This document shows positions 27,483-36,643 of a stretch of 64,000 bases of DNA, piece by piece. Both the position numbers and the translations under genes were made by a program. The notes under the pieces are model-generated. The model searched no databases and had not been told where the DNA came from. It saw nothing but the letters and a program-made list of their open reading frames with translations. Position 1 is the first letter of the stretch; every line of letters begins with the position of its first letter. This DNA is from Geothermobacter ehrlichii (GTDB lineage: Bacteria > Desulfobacterota > Desulfuromonadia > Desulfuromonadales > Geothermobacteraceae): NCBI RefSeq assembly GCF_008124615.1, contig NZ_VNIB01000008.1, forward strand, positions 1 to 64,000. Direction: 5' to 3'.

Positions 27483-30308
27483 TCAGGTCAGACGGATGGT
27501 CTTGTAGAGAAAGTTCTTGAAGCGGTAGAAGACCTTTTTCTCTTCCGCATCGCCGTTTTTGGGATCGCAGGCCCGAAGCAGGACGGCAAGTCGGGGCATG
27601 CTGGTGGCGCCCTGGCTTTTCGCCTGCGCGATCAGGCTGCGCACCACGTCGCGGGAGATGCGGTTTTCGCTGTAGGGCCGGTAGACGCCGCTCCAGAAGG
27701 TCTCTTCGCCCTGGCGGATGCGCTGCAGGATTTCCCCGGCCAGTCGGCGGGTCAGTTCCTCGGCGGAGCCGGTGTCGGCGGCGGAGCCGGACGTCGCGCC
27801 GGCCGGGCCGATGGCGGTGCGGATCGTTTCCTCGTCGATGGTGTGGGCCCGGCGGAAGAAGAGGGCGCGGACCAGGATGCTGCGCAGCTCGCGGATGTTG
27901 CCGCTGTAGTGGTGGGCGGCCAGCAGGTCCTTGGCGGCGGCGGTGAGCTGCGGCGGATGTTCGGGCTCGCCGGGCCGGCGGTAGATGCGGTAGAGCCGGC
28001 CGAGGAAATGCACCGCCAGGTCGGGGATGTCCTCGCGCCGCTGGTTGAGGGAGGGCACCTCGATGGTCAGTTCCGACAGCCGGTGGTAGAGGTCCTCGCG
28101 AAAGCGCCCCTCGCGGATCAGCCTGCCCAGGTCCTTGTTGGTGGCGGCCACCAGCAGGACGCGGGCGTAGCGGGTGCGGTTCTCGCCCAGGCGGACGAAG
28201 CCGCCGTTATCGAGAAAACGCAGCAGCTGCACCTGGGTCTTGGGGTCGGCGTCGCCGATCTCGTCGAGGAAGACCACGCCGCCGTGGGCCTCTTCGAGGA
28301 TGCCCTGGCGGTCGGTGTGGGCGCCGGTGAAGGCGCCTCTCTTGTGGCCGAAGAGTTCCGAGTAGGTCAGCTCGCCGCTGTAGGCGGCGATGTTGGTCTT
28401 CTTGACCGGCAGTTCCTTTCTCGGGCCGAAGCGGGCCTGGTACATCTCGTTGAGCCGCGAGAAGATGTTGTTGAAGATGAATTCCTTGCCGCTGCCGGTT
28501 TCGCCGGTGATGAGGATCGACGGCAGGCCGAGGGTGGCTTCCTCGAGGTTGCGCTGGTGCCAGAGGGCCATGCGGTTGAAGATGGGCGGCGTGACCTGCT
28601 GGATGAAGTGGACGATTTCCCGGGCGCGCGGGGCGTTGCCGATGATGTTGCCGAGACGGTAGGAGCTGACGCTCGGATCGCGGTAGCCGACATCCGAGCG
28701 CAGCTGCTCCACCTCGGTGGTCAGCTGTTCGATACGCAGCAGATCAAAGATGTGGCGCGAGATCATGCGCTGGATGATCTGCAGAATCCGCTGGTGTTCG
28801 TCGGTGAAGTAGTGGGGGCGCAGCGAGTCGAGACAGATGACCGCCAGCACCCGGTCTTCGTAGAGGACCGGCACGGCCAGTTCGCTGCGGATGTCGGGGG
28901 TGATCATGCGGTAGAAGCCGCGGCTGCCCTTCTCCTCGGTGGTGTCGCCGATCAGCTGCGCCTGGCCGGTGGCCGCCGCCAGGCCGGTGAGGCTGCGTTC
29001 CTCCGGCGGCAGGTCCTCGGCGCCGACGCGAATCGGGGGGATGTCCCGCTTCAGCCATTCCTTGATCTTCGCCCCGGTCAGGCTGCCGTCCTTTTCCTCC
29101 ACCACCAGCCAGCGTTCGCCTTCCTGTTCCCGCACCAGGGCAATGCTGCCGGTATCGGCGCCGATCAGTTCGGCTGCCTTGGACAGTACCCGCGCCAGGA
29201 AGGGCTGCAGCCCGGAGAAGCTTTCCTGCAGCAGGGTGTTGATCTCGGCGAGCACCTGGATCTCCATGTGTTCGCCGCCGATCTCCTGGATGACCCGCTC
29301 GGCCATTTCGGCATGGGCCTCGAGCAGCCCCTGCTCGAAGGGGCTGAAGCGGTAGGCCTCGGAGGTGTAGTAGTTGACCAGGCAGCGCACCCGCCGGGTC
29401 CGGGGATCGTAGCGGGGAACGACGTAGAGGGACTGCAGGCCCATCTGCTCGGTCAGGTAGCGCTTCTGCAGCTCCTGCCGCGGCAGGTCCTCGATGTAGA
29501 TCGGGTGCAGCAGCCGGTCGTCGCTGATGGTGCCGTCGCGGCTGATGTAGCGCGACAGCAGGGAGTGGCCGGCGCCCAGCTCGATCTGCCGTTCGGCTTC
29601 GTAGCGGCGCTTGATCTCCTTGTCGGGGGAGTAGGAGGCGAGGATCTCCAGGTAGCTCCCCTCGGGGTTGGCGGGCCGGGGCACCAGGACCGAGGCCAGG
29701 GTCAGCTTGTCGATCAGGCGCACCGCCGAGCGGACCATGAAGAAGGCGGCCTGCTGGCTCTTGGCGGCGTCGATTTCGCGGGCCAGCAGAATCTGCTGGT
29801 GGTACTTGCGGGCCTGATCGATGACGCCTGCGGCGTCGTCGAGAAACTGGCGCAGGGTCTCGATCTCCTCGTCGCCGGGCAGTTGCCGGCGCCGGCTGCT
29901 GTCGAGACAGAGGACGCCGACGGCGCGTCCCTGGTGGACGATGGGCAGCTGGCAGGTGGCCTGGATGCCGAATTCGCCGGCCAGGCTGCGGGCGGTGCGG
30001 CTCGGAAAGCGGTCCGGTTCGAGCACCTGGACCGGCTCCTGGTTGAGATAGACCTGCGAAACGAGGAAATCGCCGCTGTTCAGGGGAAAGCTGCGCTGGC
30101 GCAGGCTTTCGATGTGGGGGCCGGTGGCGGCGGCGCAGGTCAGGCGGCCGGCGGTCAGGTCTTCGAGGTAGATGCGCACCCGGCTCTGGCGGGTGATGAG
30201 GGTGGTGGCGTCGAGTACCAGGTGCAGGATGTCCTCGAGGTTTTCCTTGTCGAAATCGCGCAGCCGGGCGCTGATGCGGGCCAGGCGGTTGGTGCGGACG
30301 CTGTCCAT
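27483..30308 (-). CDS. GAF-domain sigma-54-dependent transcriptional activator
   Basis: A 941-residue regulator. Two or more GAF-like sensor domains occupy the first ~540 residues (QATCQLPIVHQGRAVGVLCLDS; RSELAVPVLYEDRVLAVICLDS). The AAA+ sigma-54 interaction domain follows, with Walker A GETGSGKE near residue 600, GAFTGA near 660, and FLDEIGDADPKTQVQLLRFLD. The GAFTGA loop is intact, so contact with RNA polymerase sigma-54 is expected. No Fis-type helix-turn-helix is obvious in the C-terminal 130 residues, so DNA binding may be atypical. ATG 30308 follows AAAGGAGC; the frame extends upstream but lacks this signal. Target genes are unknown. Confidence 0.85.
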   Translation of the reverse strand: MDSVRTNRLARISARLRDFDKENLEDILHLVLDATTLITRQSRVRIYLEDLTAGRLTCAAATGPHIESLRQRSFPLNSGDFLVSQVYLNQEPVQVLEPDRFPSRTARSLAGEFGIQATCQLPIVHQGRAVGVLCLDSSRRRQLPGDEEIETLRQFLDDAAGVIDQARKYHQQILLAREIDAAKSQQAAFFMVRSAVRLIDKLTLASVLVPRPANPEGSYLEILASYSPDKEIKRRYEAERQIELGAGHSLLSRYISRDGTISDDRLLHPIYIEDLPRQELQKRYLTEQMGLQSLYVVPRYDPRTRRVRCLVNYYTSEAYRFSPFEQGLLEAHAEMAERVIQEIGGEHMEIQVLAEINTLLQESFSGLQPFLARVLSKAAELIGADTGSIALVREQEGERWLVVEEKDGSLTGAKIKEWLKRDIPPIRVGAEDLPPEERSLTGLAAATGQAQLIGDTTEEKGSRGFYRMITPDIRSELAVPVLYEDRVLAVICLDSLRPHYFTDEHQRILQIIQRMISRHIFDLLRIEQLTTEVEQLRSDVGYRDPSVSSYRLGNIIGNAPRAREIVHFIQQVTPPIFNRMALWHQRNLEEATLGLPSILITGETGSGKEFIFNNIFSRLNEMYQARFGPRKELPVKKTNIAAYSGELTYSELFGHKRGAFTGAHTDRQGILEEAHGGVVFLDEIGDADPKTQVQLLRFLDNGGFVRLGENRTRYARVLLVAATNKDLGRLIREGRFREDLYHRLSELTIEVPSLNQRREDIPDLAVHFLGRLYRIYRRPGEPEHPPQLTAAAKDLLAAHHYSGNIRELRSILVRALFFRRAHTIDEETIRTAIGPAGATSGSAADTGSAEELTRRLAGEILQRIRQGEETFWSGVYRPYSENRISRDVVRSLIAQAKSQGATSMPRLAVLLRACDPKNGDAEEKKVFYRFKNFLYKTIRLT

Positions 30309-30445
30309 GGGGCTCCTTTGTGAGTTGCTGTTCAACTCAGTGAGTATAGGGGGCGACGGCGAGGGTGTAAAGGGGCGGCTGGCCGGCGGCACGGTTTTGC
30401 AGTAGACTTTCCTGTCGGTGGGCACGACACAGGGAGGTGTTCGGC

Positions 30446-30949
30446 ATGGAGAAGCGGACGGAGGAGGGGATGCGTTATGAAATCGAGCGCAAGTTCCTGG
30501 TGCGGGACGATTCCTGGCGCGGCCGGGACGAAGGTGTCCGCCTGCGCCAGGGGTATCTGAGCGTCGATCCCGAGCGGACGGTGCGGGTGAGGCTGGTTGG
30601 CGACCGGGGCTGGCTGACCATCAAGGGGGCATCCGTCGGCAGTGTGCGGCCCGAATTCGAATATGCCATTCCCGCCGCCGAGGCGGCCAGCATGCTCGAG
30701 CATCTCTGCCTGCGGCCGCAGATCGAGAAGATCCGCTACCGGATCGAGCATGCCGGCCTGCTGTGGGAGGTCGACGAGTTTCTCGGCGAGAACGCCGGCC
30801 TGGTGCTGGCCGAGATCGAACTGGCCGACCCGCGGCAGCCGGTGACCCTGCCCCCCTGGATCGGCGAGGAGGTGACCGACGATCACCGCTACAGCAACGC
30901 CTGGCTGAGCCGGCATCCCTTCCGGCACTGGGGAGCCGACCCGAACTGA
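30446..30949 (+). CDS. CYTH-domain phosphohydrolase (triphosphate tunnel metalloenzyme)
   Basis: A 167-residue protein with the diagnostic EIERKFLV motif near the N-terminus and the alternating charged strands of the tunnel fold (TVRVRLVGDRGWLTIKG, KIRYRIEHAGLLWEVDEFLG, LVLAEIEL). Such enzymes hydrolyse inorganic triphosphate or related substrates; some make cyclic nucleotides, but simple triphosphatase activity is commoner in this short bacterial type. ATG 30446 sits eight bases after AGGGAGG. It is divergent from the sigma-54 activator gene. Confidence 0.85.
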   Translation: MEKRTEEGMRYEIERKFLVRDDSWRGRDEGVRLRQGYLSVDPERTVRVRLVGDRGWLTIKGASVGSVRPEFEYAIPAAEAASMLEHLCLRPQIEKIRYRIEHAGLLWEVDEFLGENAGLVLAEIELADPRQPVTLPPWIGEEVTDDHRYSNAWLSRHPFRHWGADPN

Positions 30950-31060
30950 GGCGCCATGGCGCCGGCCGCCGTTTGACCGTCCCAGACCCCCAAGGTAAAC
31001 TGGAAGCAGGTTCGCACTGCGCCCTGCCGGCGTCGCTGCCGGGCCTGGGAAGGCGGAAGG

Positions 31061-32125
31061 ATGCCGAAGAAAACCATTGCCTCCTTTGCCGTTTCCCGCC
31101 TCGAGATTCTGGATGAGCAGGGGCAGGTGGATGAGCGGCTGATGCCGGACCTGGACGATGACGACCTAGTCCGCATGTACCGGCTCATGCTGTTGACCCG
31201 CCTTTTCGACCAGCGCGCCCTGCATCTGCAGCGGGAAGGGCGGCTGGGGACCTACCCCTCGGTGCTGGGACAGGAGGCTTCCCAGGTCGGCAGCGCTTTC
31301 GCCCTGCACCCGGGCGACTGGTTCTTCCCCGCCTTTCGCGAACTGGGGGTGTTCCTCACTCTCGGCTATCCCCTGTCGGAAATCTACCAGTACTGGAACG
31401 GGGATGAGCGCGGACTGCTCTGTCCCGAGAATCTCCACATCTTTCCCATCTGCATCGCCGTCGGTACCCACATCCCGCACGCCGTCGGCGCCGCCATGGC
31501 GGCACGCTGCCGGGGGGACGGCATCGCCGTCGCCTGCTATTTCGGCGACGGTGGCACCTCCAAGGGCGATTTCCACGAGGGCCTGAACATGGCAGGCGTC
31601 TTTCAGGCGCCGGTGGTCTTCATCATCCAGAACAACCAGTGGGCCATTTCCGTGCCGCGCCGCCGCCAGACGGCGGCGACGACCCTGGCGCAGAAGGCGA
31701 TCGCCTACGGCATTCCCGGCATCCAGGTCGACGGCAACGACGTGCTGGCCGTCTTCCAGGCGACGCGTCAGGCCCTGGAACGGGCCCGTCAGGGCGAGGG
31801 GCCGAGCCTGATCGAGTGCGAGACCTACCGCCTGGCCGACCACACCACCGCCGACGACGCCCGGCGCTACCGCGATCCGGAGGAGGTGCAGCGCTGGCAG
31901 CGGCGTGACCCCCTGCTGCGCCTGCGGCGGCTGCTGCAGCGGCGCGGGTTGTGGAACGACCGGCTGCAGGTCGAGGCGGAGGAGGAGATCCGCCGGCGTC
32001 TCGACCGGGCGGTGGCGCGGGAGGAAGCGACGCCGCCGGCCACGGTCGAGGATGTCTTCCGCTACACCTACGCCGAGCTGACCCCGAGGCAGCGGCGCCA
32101 GCTGCGGGAGCTGAAGCATGGCTGA
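31061..32125 (+). CDS. pdhA: Pyruvate dehydrogenase E1 component, alpha subunit
   Basis: A 354-residue thiamine-diphosphate decarboxylase subunit. The TPP-binding motif GDGGTSKGDFHEGLN is followed by APVVFIIQNNQWAIS, and the phosphorylation-loop region is RLADHTTADDARRYR. The stretch TLAQKAIAYGIPGIQVDGNDVLAV closely resembles Gram-positive-type E1 alpha of pyruvate dehydrogenase, so pyruvate is preferred over branched-chain ketoacids, though these families overlap. It overlaps pdhB by eight bases. The host also has pyruvate:ferredoxin oxidoreductase (6913-10500), giving two routes to acetyl-CoA. No E3 gene is in this operon. Confidence 0.85.
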   Translation: MPKKTIASFAVSRLEILDEQGQVDERLMPDLDDDDLVRMYRLMLLTRLFDQRALHLQREGRLGTYPSVLGQEASQVGSAFALHPGDWFFPAFRELGVFLTLGYPLSEIYQYWNGDERGLLCPENLHIFPICIAVGTHIPHAVGAAMAARCRGDGIAVACYFGDGGTSKGDFHEGLNMAGVFQAPVVFIIQNNQWAISVPRRRQTAATTLAQKAIAYGIPGIQVDGNDVLAVFQATRQALERARQGEGPSLIECETYRLADHTTADDARRYRDPEEVQRWQRRDPLLRLRRLLQRRGLWNDRLQVEAEEEIRRRLDRAVAREEATPPATVEDVFRYTYAELTPRQRRQLRELKHG

Positions 32126-33083
32126 AATGAACATGGTCGAGGCCATCAACCTGGCTCTGCGCGAAGAGATGGAGCGGGACGCCGACGTGCTGGTTCTCGG
32201 CGAGGATGTCGGTCGTGACGGCGGGGTGTTCCGGGTGACCGACGGCCTGTTCGAGCGTTTCGGCGGGGAGAGGGTCATCGATACGCCCCTGTCCGAGTCG
32301 GCGATTGTCGGCGTGGCGATCGGCATGGCCGCCTACGGGCTGAAACCGGTGGCCGAAATCCAGTTTCTCGGTTTTATCTACGGCGCCATGGAGCAGCTCT
32401 TCAGCCATGCCGCCCGTCTGCGCAGCCGTTCGCGTGGACAGCTGCACTGCCCGCTGGTGGTCCGGACACCCTACGGCGGCGGCATCAAGGCGCCGGAACT
32501 GCACGAAGAGAGCAGCGAGGCCCTGTTCTGCCACATGCCGGGTCTGAAGGTGGTGGTCCCCGCGACGCCCCGCTACGCCAAGGCCCTGCTGCAGGCGGCG
32601 ATCAGGGACCCCGATCCGGTCATCTTTCTCGAGCCGACCCGGCTCTACCGCCTGCTGCGCGAGGAGGTTCCCGCCGGGGATATTCCGGTGGAGCTGGGGC
32701 GGGCGCGCATTGCCCGGGCCGGCGGGGAGGTGACGCTGGTCGCCTGGGGGAGCATGCTGGAAAAGGCCCTGCGCGCCGCGGAAGGATTCGACGCCGAGGT
32801 CATCGATCTGATGACCCTGGTCCCCTTCGACAGCGAAACGATTCTGGCCTCGGTGGAAAAGACCGGCCGGCTGGTGGTGGTACACGAGGCGTCGCAGACC
32901 GCCGGTTTCGGGGCGGAGATCGCCGCCACCGTCGCCGAAGAGGGAATCTGGTTTCTCAAGGCGCCGGTCAGACGGGTCACCGGCTGTGACGTGGTGCTCC
33001 CCCTGCCGCTGCTTGAGGACTACAACCTGCCGACGGCGAAGCAGATCGCGGCGGCCGTCGAGGAGGTGCTGGCCTTTGACTGA
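32118..33083 (+). CDS. pdhB: Pyruvate dehydrogenase E1 component, beta subunit
   Basis: A 321-residue partner of PdhA. The transketolase-like fold is shown by EMNMVEAINLALREEMERD, VLGEDVGRDGGVFRVTDGL, TPLSESAIVGVAIGMAAYG and the C-terminal LVVVHEASQTAGFGAEIAA. It forms the alpha2beta2 heterotetramer that decarboxylates the ketoacid and loads the lipoyl group of E2. The ATG lies inside the pdhA end (ATGGCTGA), and its own stop overlaps the pdhC TTG start, so stoichiometry is set by translational coupling. Confidence 0.87.
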   Translation: MAEMNMVEAINLALREEMERDADVLVLGEDVGRDGGVFRVTDGLFERFGGERVIDTPLSESAIVGVAIGMAAYGLKPVAEIQFLGFIYGAMEQLFSHAARLRSRSRGQLHCPLVVRTPYGGGIKAPELHEESSEALFCHMPGLKVVVPATPRYAKALLQAAIRDPDPVIFLEPTRLYRLLREEVPAGDIPVELGRARIARAGGEVTLVAWGSMLEKALRAAEGFDAEVIDLMTLVPFDSETILASVEKTGRLVVVHEASQTAGFGAEIAATVAEEGIWFLKAPVRRVTGCDVVLPLPLLEDYNLPTAKQIAAAVEEVLAFD

Positions 33084-34317
33084 CCGCCGATTCGAATTCG
33101 TGCTCCCCGATCTGGGCGAAGGGGTAACCGAGGCCGAAATCAGGGCCCTGCACGTCAGCGTCGGCGATCGGGTCGATGAGCACCAGACGGTGTTCGAAGT
33201 CGAAACCGACAAGGCGCTGGTGGAGGTGCCTTCGCCGCGCGCCGGCATCGTTCGCGAGATCCGCTGCGCCGAAGGGGAGAAGGTCGCCGTCGGCCGGGTT
33301 CTGCTGGTCATCGAAATGGAAGGCGAGGCCGCGGCGTCCGGGATGGCGGCGCCCAGGCCTGCCGCCGGCATTGTCGGCGTGCTGCCTGAAGCGCCTGCCG
33401 TTCCCGCGTCACCGGCCGCCGAACCCGGAGCGGCCGGGCCGCCAGCGCCGGGAACCAGGGCCATGCCCCGGGTGCGCCGACTGGCCCGCGAGCTGGAAGT
33501 CGACCTGCAGACCCTGACCGGAAGCGGCCCGCAGGGCAGTATCGTCGAGGCGGATGTGCGGGCCACCGCTGGCCGGAATTCCGGCGAAGCTGGTGTCTGT
33601 GGGGGCGGCGACCGGGTGGTACGGCGAATTCCCCTGACGGGATTGCGACGCAGCATCGCCGAGCATCTGCTCGAGGCCCAGCGCCGTACCGCCTTCGTGA
33701 CCAGTATGGCAGAGGTCGACGTGACCCGTCTCTGGGGGATGAAGGCGCGGCTGGCGGAACATCTGGCCGGGCGCGGCATCAAACTGACCTTTCTGCCGTT
33801 TTTCATGAAGGCGGTTCAGCATGCCCTGGTTGAATTTCCGCTACTCAATGCCCGGGTCGATGAAGCGGCCGGCGAGATCGAACTGCTGGCGGATTGTCAT
33901 CTCGGGGTGGCGGTCGACACCAGTGAAGGGCTTCTGGTTCCGGTGGTGCGGGATGTCGGCCGCAAGAGTGTGGCCGAGTTGGCAAACGAACTGCAGCAGC
34001 TGGCGCAACTGGCAGAGACCCGGCAGATCACCCGGGAGCAGCTGCGGGGAAGCAGTTTCACCCTGACCAATTTCGGCGCTTTCGGTGGCAGTTTTGCTAC
34101 TCCGGTGATCAATCATCCCAACGTCGGGATTCTCGGCTTCGGCGGCATTGCGGAAAAACCCTGGGTGGTCGACGGCGAGATCCTGCCCCGGCGGATCCTG
34201 CCGATGTCGCTGACCTTTGATCACCGCGTGGTCGACGGCGCCGAAGCGACCCGGTTCCTGGTCCGGGTCGGTCAGTTTCTGGAGGACCCGGAGCTGCTGC
34301 TGGTCGAGAGCCGCTGA
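33076..34317 (+). CDS. pdhC: Dihydrolipoamide acyltransferase (E2) with TTG start
   Basis: A 413-residue acyltransferase. One lipoyl domain occupies residues 5-80, with the lipoylated Lys46 in VETDKALVEV. A peripheral-subunit-binding domain lies near residues 130-165 (MPRVRRLARELEVDLQTLTGSGPQGSI), and the catalytic CAT domain near 185-413 has the active-site motif DHRVVDGAEATRF. The TTG at 33076 is the likely start: AGGAGG lies eight bases ahead, and translation gives exactly the expected N-terminus; the longer frame upstream lies antiparallel to real pdhB sequence. Its last 46 bases overlap the convergent dehydrogenase gene. Confidence 0.87.
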   Translation: MTDRRFEFVLPDLGEGVTEAEIRALHVSVGDRVDEHQTVFEVETDKALVEVPSPRAGIVREIRCAEGEKVAVGRVLLVIEMEGEAAASGMAAPRPAAGIVGVLPEAPAVPASPAAEPGAAGPPAPGTRAMPRVRRLARELEVDLQTLTGSGPQGSIVEADVRATAGRNSGEAGVCGGGDRVVRRIPLTGLRRSIAEHLLEAQRRTAFVTSMAEVDVTRLWGMKARLAEHLAGRGIKLTFLPFFMKAVQHALVEFPLLNARVDEAAGEIELLADCHLGVAVDTSEGLLVPVVRDVGRKSVAELANELQQLAQLAETRQITREQLRGSSFTLTNFGAFGGSFATPVINHPNVGILGFGGIAEKPWVVDGEILPRRILPMSLTFDHRVVDGAEATRFLVRVGQFLEDPELLLVESR

Positions 34318-35417
34318 ACGGCTCTGGGCCGGCCACCGTTGCCCATCGCCTGCAGGACGCGCTGCCGGGCGATCCGCTCGGCGGTCTGCCGGGGCAGCCT
34401 TCCTTCCTGTTGTGACTGGACCAGAATTCTTTCCGTGTTGCTTAGCAGTTTTTCCTCGATGCGGCGGAACGCCTCGTCCTTGTCCGCTCCCCGGTGTTCC
34501 GCCTCGGCCATGATCAGACCGCCGGCGTTGGCGATGACGTCGGGAACGACCAGCACGCCCCGCCCGGCGAGCGCCTTTTCCGCCTGCAGGGTGGCGGGGA
34601 TGTTGGCGCCCTCCAGCACCATGCGCGCCCGGATCTGTTGCTGATTGTCTTCGCGGATGACATCGGCGGTCGCCGCCGGCAGCAGAATGTCGCAGTCGAC
34701 GCCGAAGATGGCGTCCCGTTCCAGCAGGCTGCCGCCGGCGGCCGCTACCGGGTCGTCGCCGGATGCCCGTGCCGCCAGGGCGGCGTCCAGATCGAGGCCC
34801 TGCGGGTTCCAGGCGGTGCCCTGGCGGTCGCTCAGGGCCACCAGAACGGCTCCTTTTTGGGTGAGGAAGCGGGCGGCGGCGCTGCCGACATTGCCGAACC
34901 CCTGGACAGCGACCCGCGCGCCGGCCAGCGGCATGTCGAGATGGCGGCAGACGGTTTCGGCACAGACGGCGAGACCGAAGCCGGTGGCGCCGAGCTGATC
35001 CAGCGGCAGTCCGCCCAGGTCGGCGGGAAGACCGACGGCGCGGCCGGTTTCCTGGCGGATCCAGGTCATGCTGGTTTCGTCGCTGCCCATGTCGGGGGCC
35101 GGGATGTAGTCGCCGATATCGGCGATCAGCCGGGCGAACCGGCGCACTACCGTTTCCGTGTCCGGATCGCGGGAGTCGAAGACGATGCCCGCCTTGCCGC
35201 CGCCGAGGGGCAGGTCGGCGATGGCGCTCTTGAAGGTCATGGTGCGGGCCAGCCGCGCCACTTCCTCCGGCGTCACCTCGGGGGTGATGCGCACGCCGCC
35301 GAGCGCCGGGCCGCGGGCGGTGTTGTCGATGACCAGCCAGGCGTGAAACGGAATCGACGGATCGTACAGGTGCATTACCCTGGCCGGCCCGATGGAGTCG
35401 TAGCGGATGCGGTCCAT
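34272..35417 (-). CDS. Glu/Leu/Phe/Val-family amino-acid dehydrogenase
   Basis: A 381-residue NAD(P)-dependent dehydrogenase that interconverts an amino acid with its 2-oxoacid and ammonia. Family motifs are GPALGGVRI, the active lysine loop LGGGKAGIV, APDMGSDETSM and the Rossmann motif VAVQGFGNVGSAAARFL. Substrate specificity (glutamate versus branched-chain) cannot be decided by eye. The lysine-rich glutamate hexamer extensions are not obvious, and the last ~20 residues (STSSSSGSSRN) look like read-through into the overlap with pdhC. The gene converges on pdhC with a 46-base overlap. Confidence 0.8.
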   Translation of the reverse strand: MDRIRYDSIGPARVMHLYDPSIPFHAWLVIDNTARGPALGGVRITPEVTPEEVARLARTMTFKSAIADLPLGGGKAGIVFDSRDPDTETVVRRFARLIADIGDYIPAPDMGSDETSMTWIRQETGRAVGLPADLGGLPLDQLGATGFGLAVCAETVCRHLDMPLAGARVAVQGFGNVGSAAARFLTQKGAVLVALSDRQGTAWNPQGLDLDAALAARASGDDPVAAAGGSLLERDAIFGVDCDILLPAATADVIREDNQQQIRARMVLEGANIPATLQAEKALAGRGVLVVPDVIANAGGLIMAEAEHRGADKDEAFRRIEEKLLSNTERILVQSQQEGRLPRQTAERIARQRVLQAMGNGGRPRAVQRLSTSSSSGSSRN

Positions 35418-35473
35418 GCTTCAACTATAGCAGTACGGAACGGGCCTGCCAGCCGCCGCCCCGCCGGAAGGCA

Positions 35474-36643
35474 TCACCTGGCGGCCGAGGTGACCCGCTC
35501 GAGCACGCGCAGGAAGTTGTGGGTGAGTTGGGGGTTGAGCTTGCTGCCGGCGTTCTGCAGCAGGATCTGCGAGATATGGTGAACCTGCATCGAGCCGCGA
35601 TAGGCCCGCTCGGTGCGCAGGGCGTCGAAGACGTCGGAGATGGTGGTCAGCTGGCTGCAGATGTTCTGCTTCCAGCCGGCGGGGACCTGCGGGTAGCCCT
35701 GCCGGTCGTACTGGATGTGGTGTTCGTAGGCAACGATCACCGCCAGCCGCGGCACTCCCGGGGTCTCCAGCAGGTAGCGGGCGCCCCTGACCGGATGCTG
35801 CCGGACCAGCTCCCATTCCCGTTCGTCGAGCTGCCCTTTCTTGGTCAGGATCTCCTCGGGGACGAAGAGCTTTCCCATGTCGTGCAGCAGGGCGGCCACG
35901 CCGATGTCGTGCAGCATCTGGCCGCTGATGCCGAGGGCCATGGCCTGGGCGATGTTCAGGGTGCAGACGTTGATCGAGTGGGTGAAGGTGTATTCGTCGA
36001 GTTCGCGCAGCGGGGCCAGGGCGAAGAAGGAGCCGGCCTCGCTGGTGAAGGCGGCGACGAAACGGGCGACGATTTCCGAAATCCCCACCACGTGCAGATG
36101 TCTTTTCTTGCGGACCGTCTCGCAGATTTCGGCGAAGCGGGCCAGCTCCTCTTCCGGGATCTCCTCGACCCCCGCCACCTCGGGCAGGTCCTCTACGGTG
36201 AAGTTGCTCTCGTCGATTTCGCCGCCGGCGTCAGGGCGGCTTTTGCCGTCACTGTAACGGATCTCGACCCGGCCGAGACGCAGGTTGGCCGAGGCGCGGA
36301 TGCGCGCATCGGCGGCGGCTTCGCTCAGCTGGCGGATGAACTGGCGCAGTTCTTCGCCATCGAGTCCGGGCAGCAGTTTCAGGTGGCTGATGCCGAAGCG
36401 GCGCAGTTGCCGGGCCAGCCGGTCGATGTACATGCCGCGCCCGAGCGAGCGCCCGTCGGCCACCAGCTCGTCCTCGATGAAGAGGAGGGACAGGCCGGCG
36501 TCTTTTGTGCCGGTGACGGCGGCGGCCGCCAGTTCGCACAGCCTTTTTACCTGGGCGTGTTCGACGCCGTAGAGGCCGGCGGTGGCCAGGGCGGTGGCCA
36601 GGTGCCGGCAGAAGGTCCGGGCCGGGTGGCGTTCCCGGTTCAT
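35474..36643 (-). CDS. HD-GYP-type phosphohydrolase
   Basis: A 389-residue protein. The C-terminal half holds an HD-GYP domain: YTFTHSINVCTL, the HD pair in LLHDMGKLFVP near residue 255, RQHPVRGA, EHHIQYDRQGYP and ISDVFDALRTERAYR. The diagnostic H..DRQGYP residues are present, so cyclic-di-GMP hydrolysis is plausible. The N-terminal 190 residues are not recognised beyond a helical scaffold. It overlaps the HEAT-repeat gene by four bases (ATGA) and is translated with it. Together with the GGDEF-EAL protein at 994 the window carries two cyclic-di-GMP enzymes. Confidence 0.85.
   Translation of the reverse strand: MNRERHPARTFCRHLATALATAGLYGVEHAQVKRLCELAAAAVTGTKDAGLSLLFIEDELVADGRSLGRGMYIDRLARQLRRFGISHLKLLPGLDGEELRQFIRQLSEAAADARIRASANLRLGRVEIRYSDGKSRPDAGGEIDESNFTVEDLPEVAGVEEIPEEELARFAEICETVRKKRHLHVVGISEIVARFVAAFTSEAGSFFALAPLRELDEYTFTHSINVCTLNIAQAMALGISGQMLHDIGVAALLHDMGKLFVPEEILTKKGQLDEREWELVRQHPVRGARYLLETPGVPRLAVIVAYEHHIQYDRQGYPQVPAGWKQNICSQLTTISDVFDALRTERAYRGSMQVHHISQILLQNAGSKLNPQLTHNFLRVLERVTSAAR

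Noticed and set aside
27447-30323. A 958-codon plus-strand frame across the sigma-54 activator
   Set aside because: Low-complexity shadow; the minus-strand frame has Walker A, GAFTGA and a ribosome-binding site.
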